Part shown: one piece after another, positions 24,037 through 35,100 of the stretch
How the letters are laid out: every line of letters starts with the position of its first letter
How positions within the stretch are numbered: position 1 is the first letter of the stretch
Assembly (NCBI GenBank): GCA_947034885.2
Contig: OX344750.2
Span: 16,920,053-16,984,052 of the forward strand
Length of the DNA stretch: 64,000 nt
From: Thuidium tamariscinum
Taxonomy: Eukaryota > Streptophyta > Bryopsida > Hypnales > Thuidiaceae
Direction: 5' to 3'
Notes under the pieces: generated by a model
Seen by the model: the letters and a program-made list of their open reading frames with translations, nothing else
Database searches by the model: none
What the model was told of the DNA's origin: nothing
Made by a program: the position numbers and the translations under genes

Positions 24037-24405
24037 TTTAACCCCTAAATGTCCAAATTGCATTTTTTGGCAATATAGCGAATTTGGGCAGCTCACTACG
24101 GATGGAGTTTTTATTATTTTTCTTTAAAATTTTGAAAAAACGTGTGCCCAAGGAGTAGCTTTAAGGCCCAACCATTTTCATAGCTTTTGACCTCATTTTT
24201 AAAAAGTTATGGCATGACAAGTGATTTTCTCTATTAAGCAAGAAGTCCGAGCAGCCCAAAAAACTTCTACAAAAATCACTTTTTTTTAAAGTTGAAATTT
24301 GAAACCGATTCTTTGAACTTTTATATACATGTGAAGCTTAGAATCATTCCATTACAATTAATGAAGTGAAAGTTATGAGGATTTTAAGTTTGTGGGTAGG
24401 TATAG
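24037..24405 (+). repeat. Dispersed repeat R1, copy 2
   Basis: Same order of blocks as 541-905: AACCCCTAAATG, GGATGGAGTTTTTATTAT, GGAGTAGCTTTAAGGCCCA, AAAAAGTTATGGCATGACA, then GATTCTTTGAAC and AAAGTTATGAGGATTT. Copy 3 at 31262-31490 is inverted and closer to this copy than to copy 1. Confidence 0.75.
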
Positions 24406-24940
24406 GTTTCTCAACCACTTACATCTTTGACGAAAAGAAATGTATTTTTTTTTCTACATGTGCAAAGGTAGTGCACTTTGAGCACAATCATGTGGAAGGT
24501 GGATATCCAACTAGAAGGTAGGCATGTTTTATGATAGGAGGTCCAAAAAGCAACCATGTAAGAAGAAGAAGACCTCTGTAAAGAATTAAAGGCACTCGAT
24601 GAATATTTTCAAAATTGAAATGTAAAGACAAATCAGTGATGTAGCACTTGCAACCTCCATGAGAATTTTATGAGCCAAAAAATATTAATTACAAATTTAT
24701 GAAGGAAGAACACAGTAGGTACCTATTATTGTTCATAGGTAGAAGTTATAATGAGCACACTAGTGGCAATGAGGAAATGAAGGACATCCTAGAATGCATG
24801 AAAGCATTGCCAATAAAACTTTCTGGAAGTATTCATAAAGTTTGGTCCTTGTATCCCAATTTTGACCTTCAAATTTGCATTTTTGGGTTGGTAACAATAC
24901 TAAGACTACTCTAGGAAGATTATTTAACTGGGATTGTAAT

Positions 24941-25194
24941 AAGGTAGGTACACCCAAAAGCACCCTATTCCTAAAAGTGCCATCTACAATGCACATACAT
25001 TTCCGAAATCAATCATGTTCACAGACTGTAGATGGCACTTTTAGAAACAGACTTTGACTGTTAATAACTTTTGCATATGGTATCTAAATCTTGCGTTCTT
25101 TGGTGCATTGGAACATGCTTTCATTTGCCAACAAGACTACATACATGAACTAGGCTTAGTATGAATAAGTGGCGCTTTTGGGTGTACCTACCTT
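24941..25194 (-). mobile_element. MITE family M3, copy 2
   Basis: 254 bp with perfect 21-bp terminal inverted repeats: AAGGTAGGTACACCCAAAAG plus C at 24941-24961 and its exact inverse at 25174-25194. A second, inner inverted pair (CTAAAAGTGCCATCTACA and TGTAGATGGCACTTTTAG) lies near the left end. Read on the minus strand it matches copy 1 at 17647-17921. Non-coding. Confidence 0.9.
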
Positions 25195-25699
25195 AGTACC
25201 TACTAAGATGGTAATAGTATATTACAACCAAATATATCAACTATATCTACCTATAACAGTTGATATTAGATAATATGATTACTAATGTGACATATAGTAG
25301 TGATAGTCATCTTATGATAAAGGAATCTAGTAATGAAGATCTAGCATTGGTGATGAGGACTATGTATACATATAATGTGGACTATCTTGTGATCACCAAT
25401 GGTTTACTAATCGATATTCACTTATGATCCACTAACTAATACTCATTATCCATCATTAATGAACATTGGTTACTAGTCCATGACTCCATGCTCATCATTG
25501 TCTATTATCCTAATTACTGTTGATTCAACCATTCAACCATGACATAAAACATTAAGTACAACAATAACAAATAACATCATTTTCTTATATATAATTACAA
25601 ATTCAACTTAAAAATAAAATTGCACACCTACATTCTTCAAGTCAAATTTGAGTGTCACCAAAATCGCCAAGGAAAAAGGAAATCTTGTTGTTGAATATA
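25195..25699. other. AT-rich spacer 3' of the F-box gene
   Basis: AT-rich, with ACTAAT/TCATTA-type words repeated loosely around 25390-25500. No gene was recognised; part may be 3' flank of the F-box gene. Confidence 0.55.
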
Positions 25700-26950
25700 T
25701 TATGGAGGACAAAGACTAAGACATAGATTGCTTCCAAAAAGACTATTGGCTTTGTTTGAAACATTAGGAACCACTGGACACGTATGCCACGTCCTGTTGG
25801 ACAAATTGAACACTATGCAGGAGCAAAGGAAGATAGAATTTGCGAACCCAACGACAACTCTACGTGTATCCCATGCATAGTTTAAGAAAGAGAGGACATG
25901 GACATTATTATGTGCTAACTGGAATATCATTTCCCTTCCCAACATTGATAATTGTATGTACTCCCTTCTTGCAAGGATGAACTCAATAATCTCAATAGAG
26001 TTCAATTGATGTATATAGTCAAAATTAAATTTAGTCCTCATGATCACACAAAATAAGCGGCCATCGCTTACTACCAGATGAAGACTAACACAATGATCAT
26101 TATCACAAGGGACATCAATCCCAAGGTCAGAAACCACACCTATCACCTTATTGTAAGAAAGGAGTCTGGCATGGAATTCATCATGATGAGAAAAGATAGT
26201 GTAAAATTCATCCTTTAAGATGGCAGAAGCATAGCGCACCTTACGCCATCCACTGAGAGCATTAAGATGCCCTAGGATGGCGACAGATGCCCTCCAGCTT
26301 GTTGTCTTCGACTCGTAAATGTAAGCAACATTTGGCTGTAGGGCGTCTTCAGCAAGAGCAATAAAAAAGATCTCATACTCCGTCAAATCCCTATCTGTGG
26401 ACATCACAACCCATTCAGGTCTTTTCGACCATCCTGCAAAGTGCAGAAGCTGCTTGACAGTTTGTAATACAGGATTGCACACAAGCAGTGCGTTGGCGTG
26501 CGTTTCCAGTTCAGAACAAGATCTACACCCATTGTTGATGTAATACGACAAACACAACAGCCCTCCGTCAACTGCCAGAATGGTCCTTTGGTGAAAGCCC
26601 CACCCACACGGTGGGCAAGGCACAAGAATTCCCTTCTGCCTTATAAACTCGGCAAGGAAGTCATCGCTTAAATGGAAGAACCTCTTGTTGGCCACATCCA
26701 GAACCTTCCAACCCCGGACACTCCAATCCTCTCGGACATTCCAATCACACCAGGCACCAAAAAGAACATATTCTTCTGGAGATGAGGCTCGAGCATGATG
26801 TGAGGCAAAGCCGGGGTGATTTATGAATCTATTCCATTCCTTTGAGACCGCCCGAAACTGGCACAGAGAGGCGAGTGGAAGAAACGTCATGACCACCTCA
26901 AGTAAATCCAAAGGAAGTTCTCTCCACACTCTCTCCATCCTGCTTGTCAT
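25700..26950 (-). CDS. F-box protein
   Basis: Single-exon gene, 416 aa. The F-box lies at residues about 8-50 (WRELPLDLLEVVMTFLP, LCQFRAVSKEWNRFI), the part that binds SKP1 in SCF ubiquitin ligases. This makes the protein a probable substrate receptor, acting in cytosol or nucleus. The remaining ~365 residues have the spacing and aromatic content of plant F-box proteins with a beta-propeller (kelch-like) C-terminus: GGLLCLSY, ALLVCNPVLQTVKQL, VAYIYESKTTSWRAS, LFCVIMR. Clear kelch repeats are not visible by eye, so the substrate class is unknown. The ATG at 26950 precedes the domain by seven codons; a second in-frame ATG four codons on is possible. The leader carries TTAGGGTTT far upstream, so a 5' UTR intron is likely. 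Confidence 0.85.
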   Translation of the reverse strand: MTSRMERVWRELPLDLLEVVMTFLPLASLCQFRAVSKEWNRFINHPGFASHHARASSPEEYVLFGAWCDWNVREDWSVRGWKVLDVANKRFFHLSDDFLAEFIRQKGILVPCPPCGWGFHQRTILAVDGGLLCLSYYINNGCRSCSELETHANALLVCNPVLQTVKQLLHFAGWSKRPEWVVMSTDRDLTEYEIFFIALAEDALQPNVAYIYESKTTSWRASVAILGHLNALSGWRKVRYASAILKDEFYTIFSHHDEFHARLLSYNKVIGVVSDLGIDVPCDNDHCVSLHLVVSDGRLFCVIMRTKFNFDYIHQLNSIEIIEFILARREYIQLSMLGREMIFQLAHNNVHVLSFLNYAWDTRRVVVGFANSIFLCSCIVFNLSNRTWHTCPVVPNVSNKANSLFGSNLCLSLCPP

Positions 26951-27970
26951 GGCGAGCCTCTGATGCTGAATCGCAATTCACGGTGGGCTTGCTCGTGCTT
27001 CAAAATACGCTCCATAGCGATTCCTTATGCTGCAACACAAGACAGCAAGTACTCAGATCATGAAGATCACACATTCGACAGGAACGGCTGACTATTTCTG
27101 AAATTTTCACGCAAGTACTTTTCTGCATGCTCCCACGATCGCCAAAGAACAGGATTACTGCATCAGATGTCTTCAGCAATGCACTTCACGATTCAGTTAT
27201 ATTCAAAATACTTGGGAGATTGGTAATACAAGTTACTGGGCTAACACCTCATATAATACAAACCCCCACCCCTTTCAAAAATATACCACAAACATCCAGC
27301 AATGATGCCAATCGATCGGAAACATGGGAAAGATGAGACACTCGCATATTTCTCAAATCGATCGGAAAACATGGGAAACATCAGAAATATACGAGAGTAT
27401 GTTAACGACAGAAAATCCCGCAGAAGGTAATACAGTTTGCATCCATGATTGCTGAACAACTTGTAGATTCCAAGTATAGCGTGACATGAACGAAATTCGA
27501 TCATTTTTTGAAGATGTGCTGAAGCATCTATAGGCAGGAACCAGGCGGATTAAGAGAATAACTGTACACAGACCTTCAAGCCTTGTTTTCTTCGTCCAAC
27601 TCTCTACAGAAACCCTAACAAGTGCAGGTGTGTGCGTCTTGCTGGCAATGTACGATAATTAAGATGCAACATGCATTGATGGAAACTTCAGTCCACACCA
27701 ATTTGAATTTCAAATTCGTACACTTCAAACTTGAATCCGCACACAACCTAATCCCTAATTGAAACCGCAAAAGCCATCAAGAAGCTCTACAAAGCCGATC
27801 GATCTGCTCACCCGTTCCTAAAGAGCTTCCCCAGTCGCACGAAGGAGAGAGGCTAGCATCCTCAAATCATCGATGTATATGACTGGAACCAGATTAGTAT
27901 GCAGTTGCAGATGGATTAGATAAATATAAACTTTTATATATATATATATCCGAAGTTACCTTTTACTTTC
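26951..27970 (-). promoter_or_regulatory. F-box gene leader and promoter region
   Basis: Mixed-composition sequence typical of a plant promoter and leader. On the minus strand TTAGGGTTT lies at 27618-27610. A possible 5' UTR intron runs from a GTCTGT donor at 27573 to a TTGCAG acceptor at 27030, which would place the leader exons beside the motif and beside the start codon. The intron is inferred from splice words only. The direction of the sequence beyond 27.65 kb is unclear. Confidence 0.35.
27610..27618 (-). promoter_or_regulatory. Telo-box upstream of the F-box gene
   Basis: AAACCCTAA on the plus strand, so TTAGGGTTT in the sense direction; 660 bp before the ATG, or close to it in the mRNA if the inferred leader intron exists. 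Confidence 0.4.
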
Positions 27971-28088
27971 CGACTTGCTGGAAGAAACTTCGGATTTATA
28001 AATATAAACTTACATATATTTATAACTTTAGATTTATAAATATAAACTTACATATATTTATGAATCCGAAGTTTCTTCTAGCTAGTCG
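27971..28088. repeat. Inverted repeat with internal tandem AT units
   Basis: CGACTTGCTGGAAGAAACTT at 27971 pairs with AAGTTTCTTCTAGCTAGTCG ending at 28088 (two mismatches in 20). Between the arms, GATTTATAAATATAAACTTA occurs twice. Probably a small foldback element. Confidence 0.75.
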
Positions 28089-28215
28089 TATTTCAAAGCA
28101 ATCGTCAACATTGGGTTCAGCTTCCTGCTTGCATCCAAAAACGTGATCAATCGAATTGGATCTCAAACACTGTATCATATGGTAGATGCTAAGTATCCTC
28201 AGGCATGGAGTCTTT

Positions 28216-28912
28216 GAAGATCAACCCACTCATGAAGAATCACTGAGAAAGGTGCTTGAACTCGTTCATTGTTGATAATTGATTCTTCACTGTGATTTTC
28301 ATTGGATTTTCATTGTTGTGTGAATTTCTGTTTGCTATTGATTCTTCACTGTGATTCGGAAAGTCTGGGTCACTTGCACTGAGCTGTAGAGCTGCTGCTG
28401 TTGGTTCCTGTTTGTTTAGTTGACATGGAGAAGCATGCGGCTGACTTCATGGAGGCAGCTAAAACTTTGCAACTGTATTTTATATGAACACATATCAACA
28501 TCAACCCACTCGTGAAGAATCGCTGAGAAAGGTGCCTGAACTCGTTTATTGTTGATATTTGACCTCTTTGAAGTATCTTGGGTACATTATTGGTTGCGTC
28601 GTTCTATTCCGTCTGAAATCAGAGTTATTCTCTTGTCTTTGATTGGTTCCCCTATCTCTGACATTCGATGTATGTTCTGTCAGCTCACAAAGTTTGTGAG
28701 AAGTGTGTTCGGGTCGAATCTCGCCTCTACTTACAAGCCATGCACTAGATTGTGACGCATTAGTTAATCTATGGCAGGAAATAGCAGAGCTTGAGGCGGA
28801 GTTAAAAGTGAAGGATGCATTGCTTGAGAAGCAAAACAAGCATTTGCAGCATTGGCAAGGTCTGCTGGAAGCTCAAAAGGACATCCACGTTCAGGAGCTC
28901 GAGCGAGTCTAA
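28216..28912 (+). pseudogene. MED28: MED28 Mediator-subunit gene remnant
   Basis: Pieces of a plant MED28 gene, a subunit of the RNA polymerase II Mediator. 28419-28484 reads VDMEKHAADFMEAAKTLQLY followed by a stop at 28485. 28499-28531 reads HQPTREESLRK, but in a different frame, ending at a GTGCCT donor. 28778-28912 reads EIAELEAELKVKDALLEKQN and on to ELERV and a stop, after a GGCAG acceptor. The last two join in phase and match the C-terminal coiled coil of MED28. The second piece is also present as a diverged copy at 28216-28251 (EDQPTHEESLRK), in the wrong order. The N-terminal half (LEACVSTLEEALLPCLPAREL region) was not found. The frame break, the missing 5' part and the copied exon indicate a broken gene. 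An unusual functional isoform cannot be excluded without transcripts. Confidence 0.65.
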
Positions 28913-30978
28913 GCCACTTCATAGTATCATTTTTTCTTCCGTGCTCAGGCCTCCGCTTGGGACTACTAGTTTGGTGATGGAGGCCGTGGGTTCAGCTACA
29001 ACCTCATTGGGTTACAGACGATAATTGGAGCCGGTGTATGACACACAAAGAGTCGAAAGGACAATCGATTTGCCTTACGACAGGGAGGCTTGAGGTTGGG
29101 GTGCATCTCAACCCAGTTTCTAGCAGATGGTGTAAATTCTCTACAAACAGCGTACTTCTACAAAAGCGCTCTCTTTCCAGGTGGTGCTGTTGCTCTGCCT
29201 GCATTTCGGCCGTCGTCCCCCATAAACTGAGCTATGTCTGAATTTCACGAAGTTATTGTAAGGTCTCACTGGTCGCCAAATGCAAAGAGTGCAGGAATCG
29301 ATCACAGAAATGTTTTCCTGATTCATTTGTCTCCCCTAGTGGCTGCTTATTGTTACTAGGTGTCGAGTAAACTTTGTCACTGAGGCTAATGGTAACGGAA
29401 GGATGCATCTAATCGTTGGTTAGTTGGTGCCCAATAGTTTCTGGGCTGCTGAGCTGTCCATTACGATCCTTGTTGCTATTTCGTGCCCGACATTCCTCGG
29501 TCTGGGTTGCCATGACATCTGTGTCCGCCACTTGGTGGATGTTGCTGAAAATCATTCAATCTTCAAAATCTGTTGTATGGATTTCAAAACCTAATAAGAA
29601 AAGGTCTACAAAACTTGAGAGTAGAAACCTTAAAAATCTAAAAAATTATATGAAGTATTCAACATAAGAAGAATAAAACCAATCTCAAAACTTAAAACCT
29701 TGGGAATAAATCATTAGTGAGAGCAATAAGACTAGGTGTTGGTGAAGCAAAATTTGGACTTTCCTTAATCCCTAAATTCTAAATGTGTCAAAAAGCACCA
29801 TTGCTTTTCAAGCCTTATAAGTCTACATGTTGCTAAGGTATAAAAATCTCAACTATACAATCTTGTAGTGTGCATATTGTAGATGATATGGATCAAACTT
29901 GGAGTCATTTGATTGCATAGATTGCAAGATTATATTATTTTAGTGTTAAAAGAAGATGTTGAAATTTTCCTAAAAACACATTTGAAGGTGAAATTCAATT
30001 TCTAAACCTATTAAAAAAAAAAGACTTTAAGCTATTAAGATCTTCAAAACCAACATACAAACACATTGGTGAAAAAATATGTCATTCAATTGACTCATTG
30101 TGTATGCAAAATGACTTTGAAATGTCAAAAAAATAGGATGAAGAATAGGATGAAGAAGACACATACCTCCTCCTATTAAAATGCTTCTCAGTCACTCATA
30201 ACATCTTGTATTGATATGAAATTTTAGCCACACAAACTAAACTAGAATGCACAACTTTTCTAATTTATGAAAATTAGAAATAGACACCATATGAAGAAGA
30301 AACAAGCCACCAAAGTTCATTGTAATCCAAAAATATTTAGATTTTGAACTTTGAATTGGTCCCAACTATTCCAAACAACTTGGAATGCCATGAAAATTTC
30401 ACCACAATTGAGTTATTTGTAAAGTCCCCCCCCCCCCCCCACTTTGGGCAAAAGGCAACTATAGTTGAAGCGTCAAACTTTTTTGCAAGATACTTATGTC
30501 ACATGACTTCAAAAGTGGGGACCAAACTTTTTTAGGCACCATTTTGATGGAAAAATAAGTTTCATACCCACTTTTATTTTGACTTTTTTAACTCAACCGG
30601 CTTTTTCACAAAACTCATGGGTTCAAACCCCAGTTTAGGGTACTTTATGGATAACTCAAATAACTAGACTTTTAGAGGAATATAACCCAATACATTTTAT
30701 TTGGAATAAAGATTGAATGGAGATACAAACTCCTAAAGTTGTAGCCATGAACTCAAATTGAACTTGTGAACTTCAATTGGCTCCCCAAAACTCATTACAT
30801 CTTAGATTGATCTAAATTTTTTATCACAAAACCTAGACTAGTATGCACAACTTTTTCAGCAAGTTTTCATTGAATTTGGACAATGGATGCAAAAGTTGCC
30901 CTGAAATGCGCGCTTCTGGGACGCTTTCTCCATAGACAATAGTTACTGACTTAGCCATATGCGCTGCATTTGTTTGCA
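28913..30978. other. Spacer, partly former transcribed sequence
   Basis: 28.9-29.56 kb has mixed composition and may be the 3' flank of the MED28 remnant; several small frames there show no domain. From 29.58 kb the DNA is AT-rich. A run of 15 C lies at 30426-30440, and a tRNA-like A/B-box pair lies near 30589-30630 (see findings). Confidence 0.5.
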
Positions 30979-31168
30979 GTTTGGAAGTTGGTGAGGAGAC
31001 AAATTGCTTGAGGGTGTGGGTAAGCTTGGTCCTTCAGCAATAGTGAGGAAGCCCGTGAACTTGCTTCGACTTTTGCATAGAGACAAGTCACCTTTCGCAT
31101 GGAGAACGTCTGTTTCAAGATTTAGGGAGTGTGACTTGCAGCTCCAGACCTCTGAGCTGGATTTGGTG
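30979..31168 (+). other. Unidentified exon-like fragment
   Basis: An island of higher GC in AT-rich DNA, bounded on the left by a TTTGTTTGCAG acceptor and on the right by a GTGAGT donor after 31168. One frame inside reads GKLGPSAIVRKPVNLLRLLH and RDKSPFAWRTSVSRFRECDL, but an in-frame TGA lies before it at the left edge. I do not recognise the protein. It could be a stray exon, a captured gene fragment or a non-coding exon. Confidence 0.3.
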
Positions 31169-31261
31169 AGTACAGTTTCTCAGTTTGGATTAATGTCAAT
31201 TTCTGAATTCTGGCGCAATTGATCTTAGCGTTCAATTGGAGGGACAAGGGAAAATATATTA

Positions 31262-31490
31262 TGTTTTTTGGGCTGCTCGGACTTCCTGCTTAATAGAGAA
31301 AATCACTTGTCATGCCATAACTTTTTTAAAATGAGGTCAAAAGCTATGAAAATGGTTGGGCCTTAAAGCTACTTCTTAGGCATACGTTTTTCAAAATTTT
31401 AAAGAAAAATAGTAAAAACCCCATCTGTAGTGAGCTGTCCAAAATTGCTATGTTGCCAAAAAAACGCAGCTTGGACATTTAGAGGTTAAG
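31262..31490 (-). repeat. Dispersed repeat R1, copy 3 (inverted, truncated)
   Basis: On the minus strand it runs from TTAACCTCTAAATG through GGATGGAGTTTTTATT-like blocks to AGTCCGAGCAGCCCAAAAAA, matching copy 2 closely. It lacks the right-hand third found in copies 1 and 2. Confidence 0.8.
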
Positions 31491-31862
31491 GGTTCATCTT
31501 ACTAACTACTTGGGATAGCTACAATTTTTTTCTCTTTTAGCTACAAGTGTGCTACTGATGGGGGTTAGATGTCCATAATGTATTAGATTGTCATTTTTGA
31601 GTTGATGTAGAGATGTTTGAGTGTAATTGGAAAATTAGTAAGATAAGAGAAACTGATATTTATGAAAAGAATACATCACCAATATAATATGTGCAAAAGA
31701 TCTTGGAGGAAGGGCATGTCAAAAAATCACCTTGTAGATGGCAATTCAAATCACCTAGGAAGCTATTTTTGCAATGTATAGGTTGGGTACAGAACCATAC
31801 AAATTTTTGCATCTTGCTGGGATAGGTCAACTTTGGGAGGCCCGCATATGGTCAAAATTGAA

Positions 31863-32028
31863 CAAAATTTGAATTTTGAATTGCATTGGAATCCCACTAA
31901 AGTCCACTTTATACTATAAGAAAATGGGGGTATAAATGACTTGTTCAAAATTTGAATTTTGAATTGCATTAGAATCCCATTGAAGTCCACTTTACACTAT
32001 AAGAAAATAGGGGCATAAATGACTTGTC
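31863..32028 (+). repeat. 83-bp tandem duplication
   Basis: 31863-31945 and 31946-32028 are near-identical units starting CAAAATTTGAATTTTGAATT. The second unit runs into the foldback element at 32001-32141. Confidence 0.85.
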
Positions 32029-32141
32029 CACAATGACTGCACCGACAACAATGATTGTAAAATGACTATAAAATGACTATTTTGCAGTAATTGTTGTTGG
32101 TGCAGTCATTGTAGACAAGTCAGGTATACCCTCATTTTCTT
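32001..32141. repeat. Foldback element, about 141 bp
   Basis: AAGAAAATAGGGGCATAAAT on the left and the inverse of ATACCCTCATTTTCTT on the right form the ends. The pairing continues through GACTTGTCCACAATGACTGC, giving arms of about 60 bp around a short AT-rich loop. Non-coding. Confidence 0.85.
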
Positions 32142-35100
32142 GTCACTAATGTTATCATCACAAACACACATATGTAATTGAAAGCCATACAAAGAGTTTG
32201 ATGTTTTCTATACACAAAGCACTATCTAGTGTTGCCAACATTTGTGAAAATTACAACTTGTATTCAATGGCACATATAAGAAATGAACCTTTACAATTGC
32301 TTTAGAGATACTTGATCTCATAACACTTGAATTTCTTGTGTGATTTCTTGCTTATGTTCTTCACCCCATTGCAAAAAATCTTTAACTATCTTCCAACAAT
32401 TCTCTATGAAATGGTAGATAGATCCAAATTGTTGTATAATTTGAAATTATTCATTTTTCACTTGCTATGAAGTTGATGTGCACTTCATTACAATTCCACT
32501 GTGATTTGCGGTTTGAAAATTAGTTCATTTTTTAGCACACTAAAGCTTCGTAAAGTTCTTGAACCTTTTAGTGAAAAATTCCCAAGGTTTTTGTACCTAA
32601 CCTATACCTTTAGCATAGCTTGTGTTATACATGTAAAACCTTGTCAAAAAATGTCATGTTTAAAGGCAAGCAATTTATTTCCAATAATACTCTCTAGATG
32701 GTTGAAACCCACATAATCAATGATTATGCATTTTTCATTCTTTGACCACATAATTCACCATTTCTCGATGGACATTTACATTGGGCAATTTCCTTGTTTT
32801 AGAATATTTTGGGAAAAAACAAGCATTCTTCATAAGGCTTTGTCCTCCTTATTATCAAGTAGTTCTTTATTTTGTTTTTTCAAGATTCCCTCCACCTTAA
32901 TGATTGCCTTATGTATATTGCCAAACAATTGTGTTTGTATCTTGTGGGTAGTATGACTTCAAAAACTTGCATATAGGGCTATCATAACTTCTTAGTATTT
33001 CCAAAACAACTTGCATGCAAGACATTCTTTTTACATGTTAATATTTTTATTTCAAGCAACAAAATTGTAGTCCATTGAAACTCCAAATCAATTCATAATA
33101 ACAAATTGTTGCAAGCGATGTTTGAGATCATGGCAACTTCAATTTTGTTTTGAAGGTTTCATTTGTAGAGTCCTATAATAATTTCACATTTTCATATATT
33201 TGTTGCAAAGTGTAACATTGACAATGACCTTGATGTAAAGTTAGAATGAGAGCAAGGATAGTGATATCTTCAAACCTATCATAATCATGGATTAGAGAAT
33301 TAGAGTCAAATTTAGACAATTGAATACTTGAATTTTTCTTCTATATGCACTACAATGTTTCCTACTTACATGGCACCTTCAACCTCTCTAATTAGACTTC
33401 CACCATTTTGAGATCCTCACAATGATGGCTATATGTGGTAGACTCCTTACAAAAATGCTAACCTCTTTTCCATCTTCTCTATGTTGGATTTGATGGCTTC
33501 GAGTTCTTTTTAAAAAATAAACTTCTAGGTATGAGAAACAATAAAGAACAAGTACTAGACCAAGCTAACTTGAGAATACAAAATCATGGCTAGAGTGATC
33601 AAATTCATCATCCACTTTAACTTGTGGCCATATTTGACTACAAAGGGAGTGAAGCCAATTCAATACAATTTGCTAAGTTTCAAACTAATGCCAAACAACC
33701 ATTACACAAAATGCTTCTCAAGGTAGAAGGCATTGTGTGAAAATAATAAAAAATGAAAATTAAATAAGGTCTATTTTGTTTGAAAACTAAAAAAATGGAC
33801 CGCTTGTAAAATGAAGTAGTTCTAAGATAGTCTCCTTCACAATCATTTAGAAAATAAGTAGTTCAATTTTATCGAATACTTTTGAATATGCCTACAATTT
33901 TATGTCTCTTTAAGAATGGGAAGGCCTCATGGAGGAGGGATTTCACCAAAGGACATAAAATAATGATTTTTTAAAATTTTTTTAGTGAACACACACCTCT
34001 ATTGTGTAAAAATAGCCCATACAAATTTCAATTCTACAACATTGATCCAGGGTACTAAAAAAACCCTAAATTGCAAAGGCTTAGGATTTTTGATTTTTGG
34101 ATATCTCTAAAAAATATGGAGTCTAATTACTATCAAGTTAATCATCTTCAATAAAAATTTCAAGTTCATTGGCTTCATGCTCTAAAAGTTATGACCGATG
34201 GCAACTGTGTCACTTCTAATATCACACCAAATAGGACAAACCATTCTTGCAATCACCGACTATTTTATAATCCCTATATTAAATATTCTTTGCTTGCATG
34301 GAGGCAATTAATTCATATATAGTGCCCTTCATGAGAAGTGACTTTATCAAGAATCTCTCATAAATAAGCTAGCCTCATTTTCCAAGATACTTCATGAAAC
34401 ATCAACCAATATCTTCTCCTACCAAAATTTCTCTTTGCCTACATTGCACCTTCATCACTTTAATTATATTTGCATTATTGTTCATCGAGTTGTTTATACT
34501 CATTGAAATCTAAGTTACATTGAAACTTTCACAAAAGAACTAGCATTGAGGATTGTGAATTCCTAGCAACACAATTTCAAAGCAAAATTGGAAAAGTATA
34601 CCATCTATTCTTGAACCCCCAACGTTTTTGATTGCTTGGGGCATCTACAAAAGCAACTTGTTGAAAGAAAAGTCTAGCTCACTTCCTGTAGACTTAGAAA
34701 ATTTATTAGCCTGACAAATTGTCTTTTTGATACATTTTGGTGTAAATAGGATGCTTAAAATCAATTTTAAAGAGTCTACTTATTAAATTGGATAGAAAAA
34801 TGTAAAAAGGACTTTAAAATAGATTTAAAAAGGACTAATTGACAAGATTAGAAGAGTGTCTAATCGGCTAAGAACATTTTAATATCCAAACATAGACTAA
34901 AACTTGTCATGCATTATAGGCCATTAAGCAAGGTCAAGTTGTTTCTTTTGCTTTTAGTTCATATCAAGTCAAATTCTATGTGTATGGCTCATTAGTGACC
35001 TTTTTTTAGTGTATTCCTTCAATATAAATTTCATTTTCAAATTGTTGATGCATAATTGTACTATGGTTAATTTCTAGAAGCAAAAGCGGTAGATGCATGT

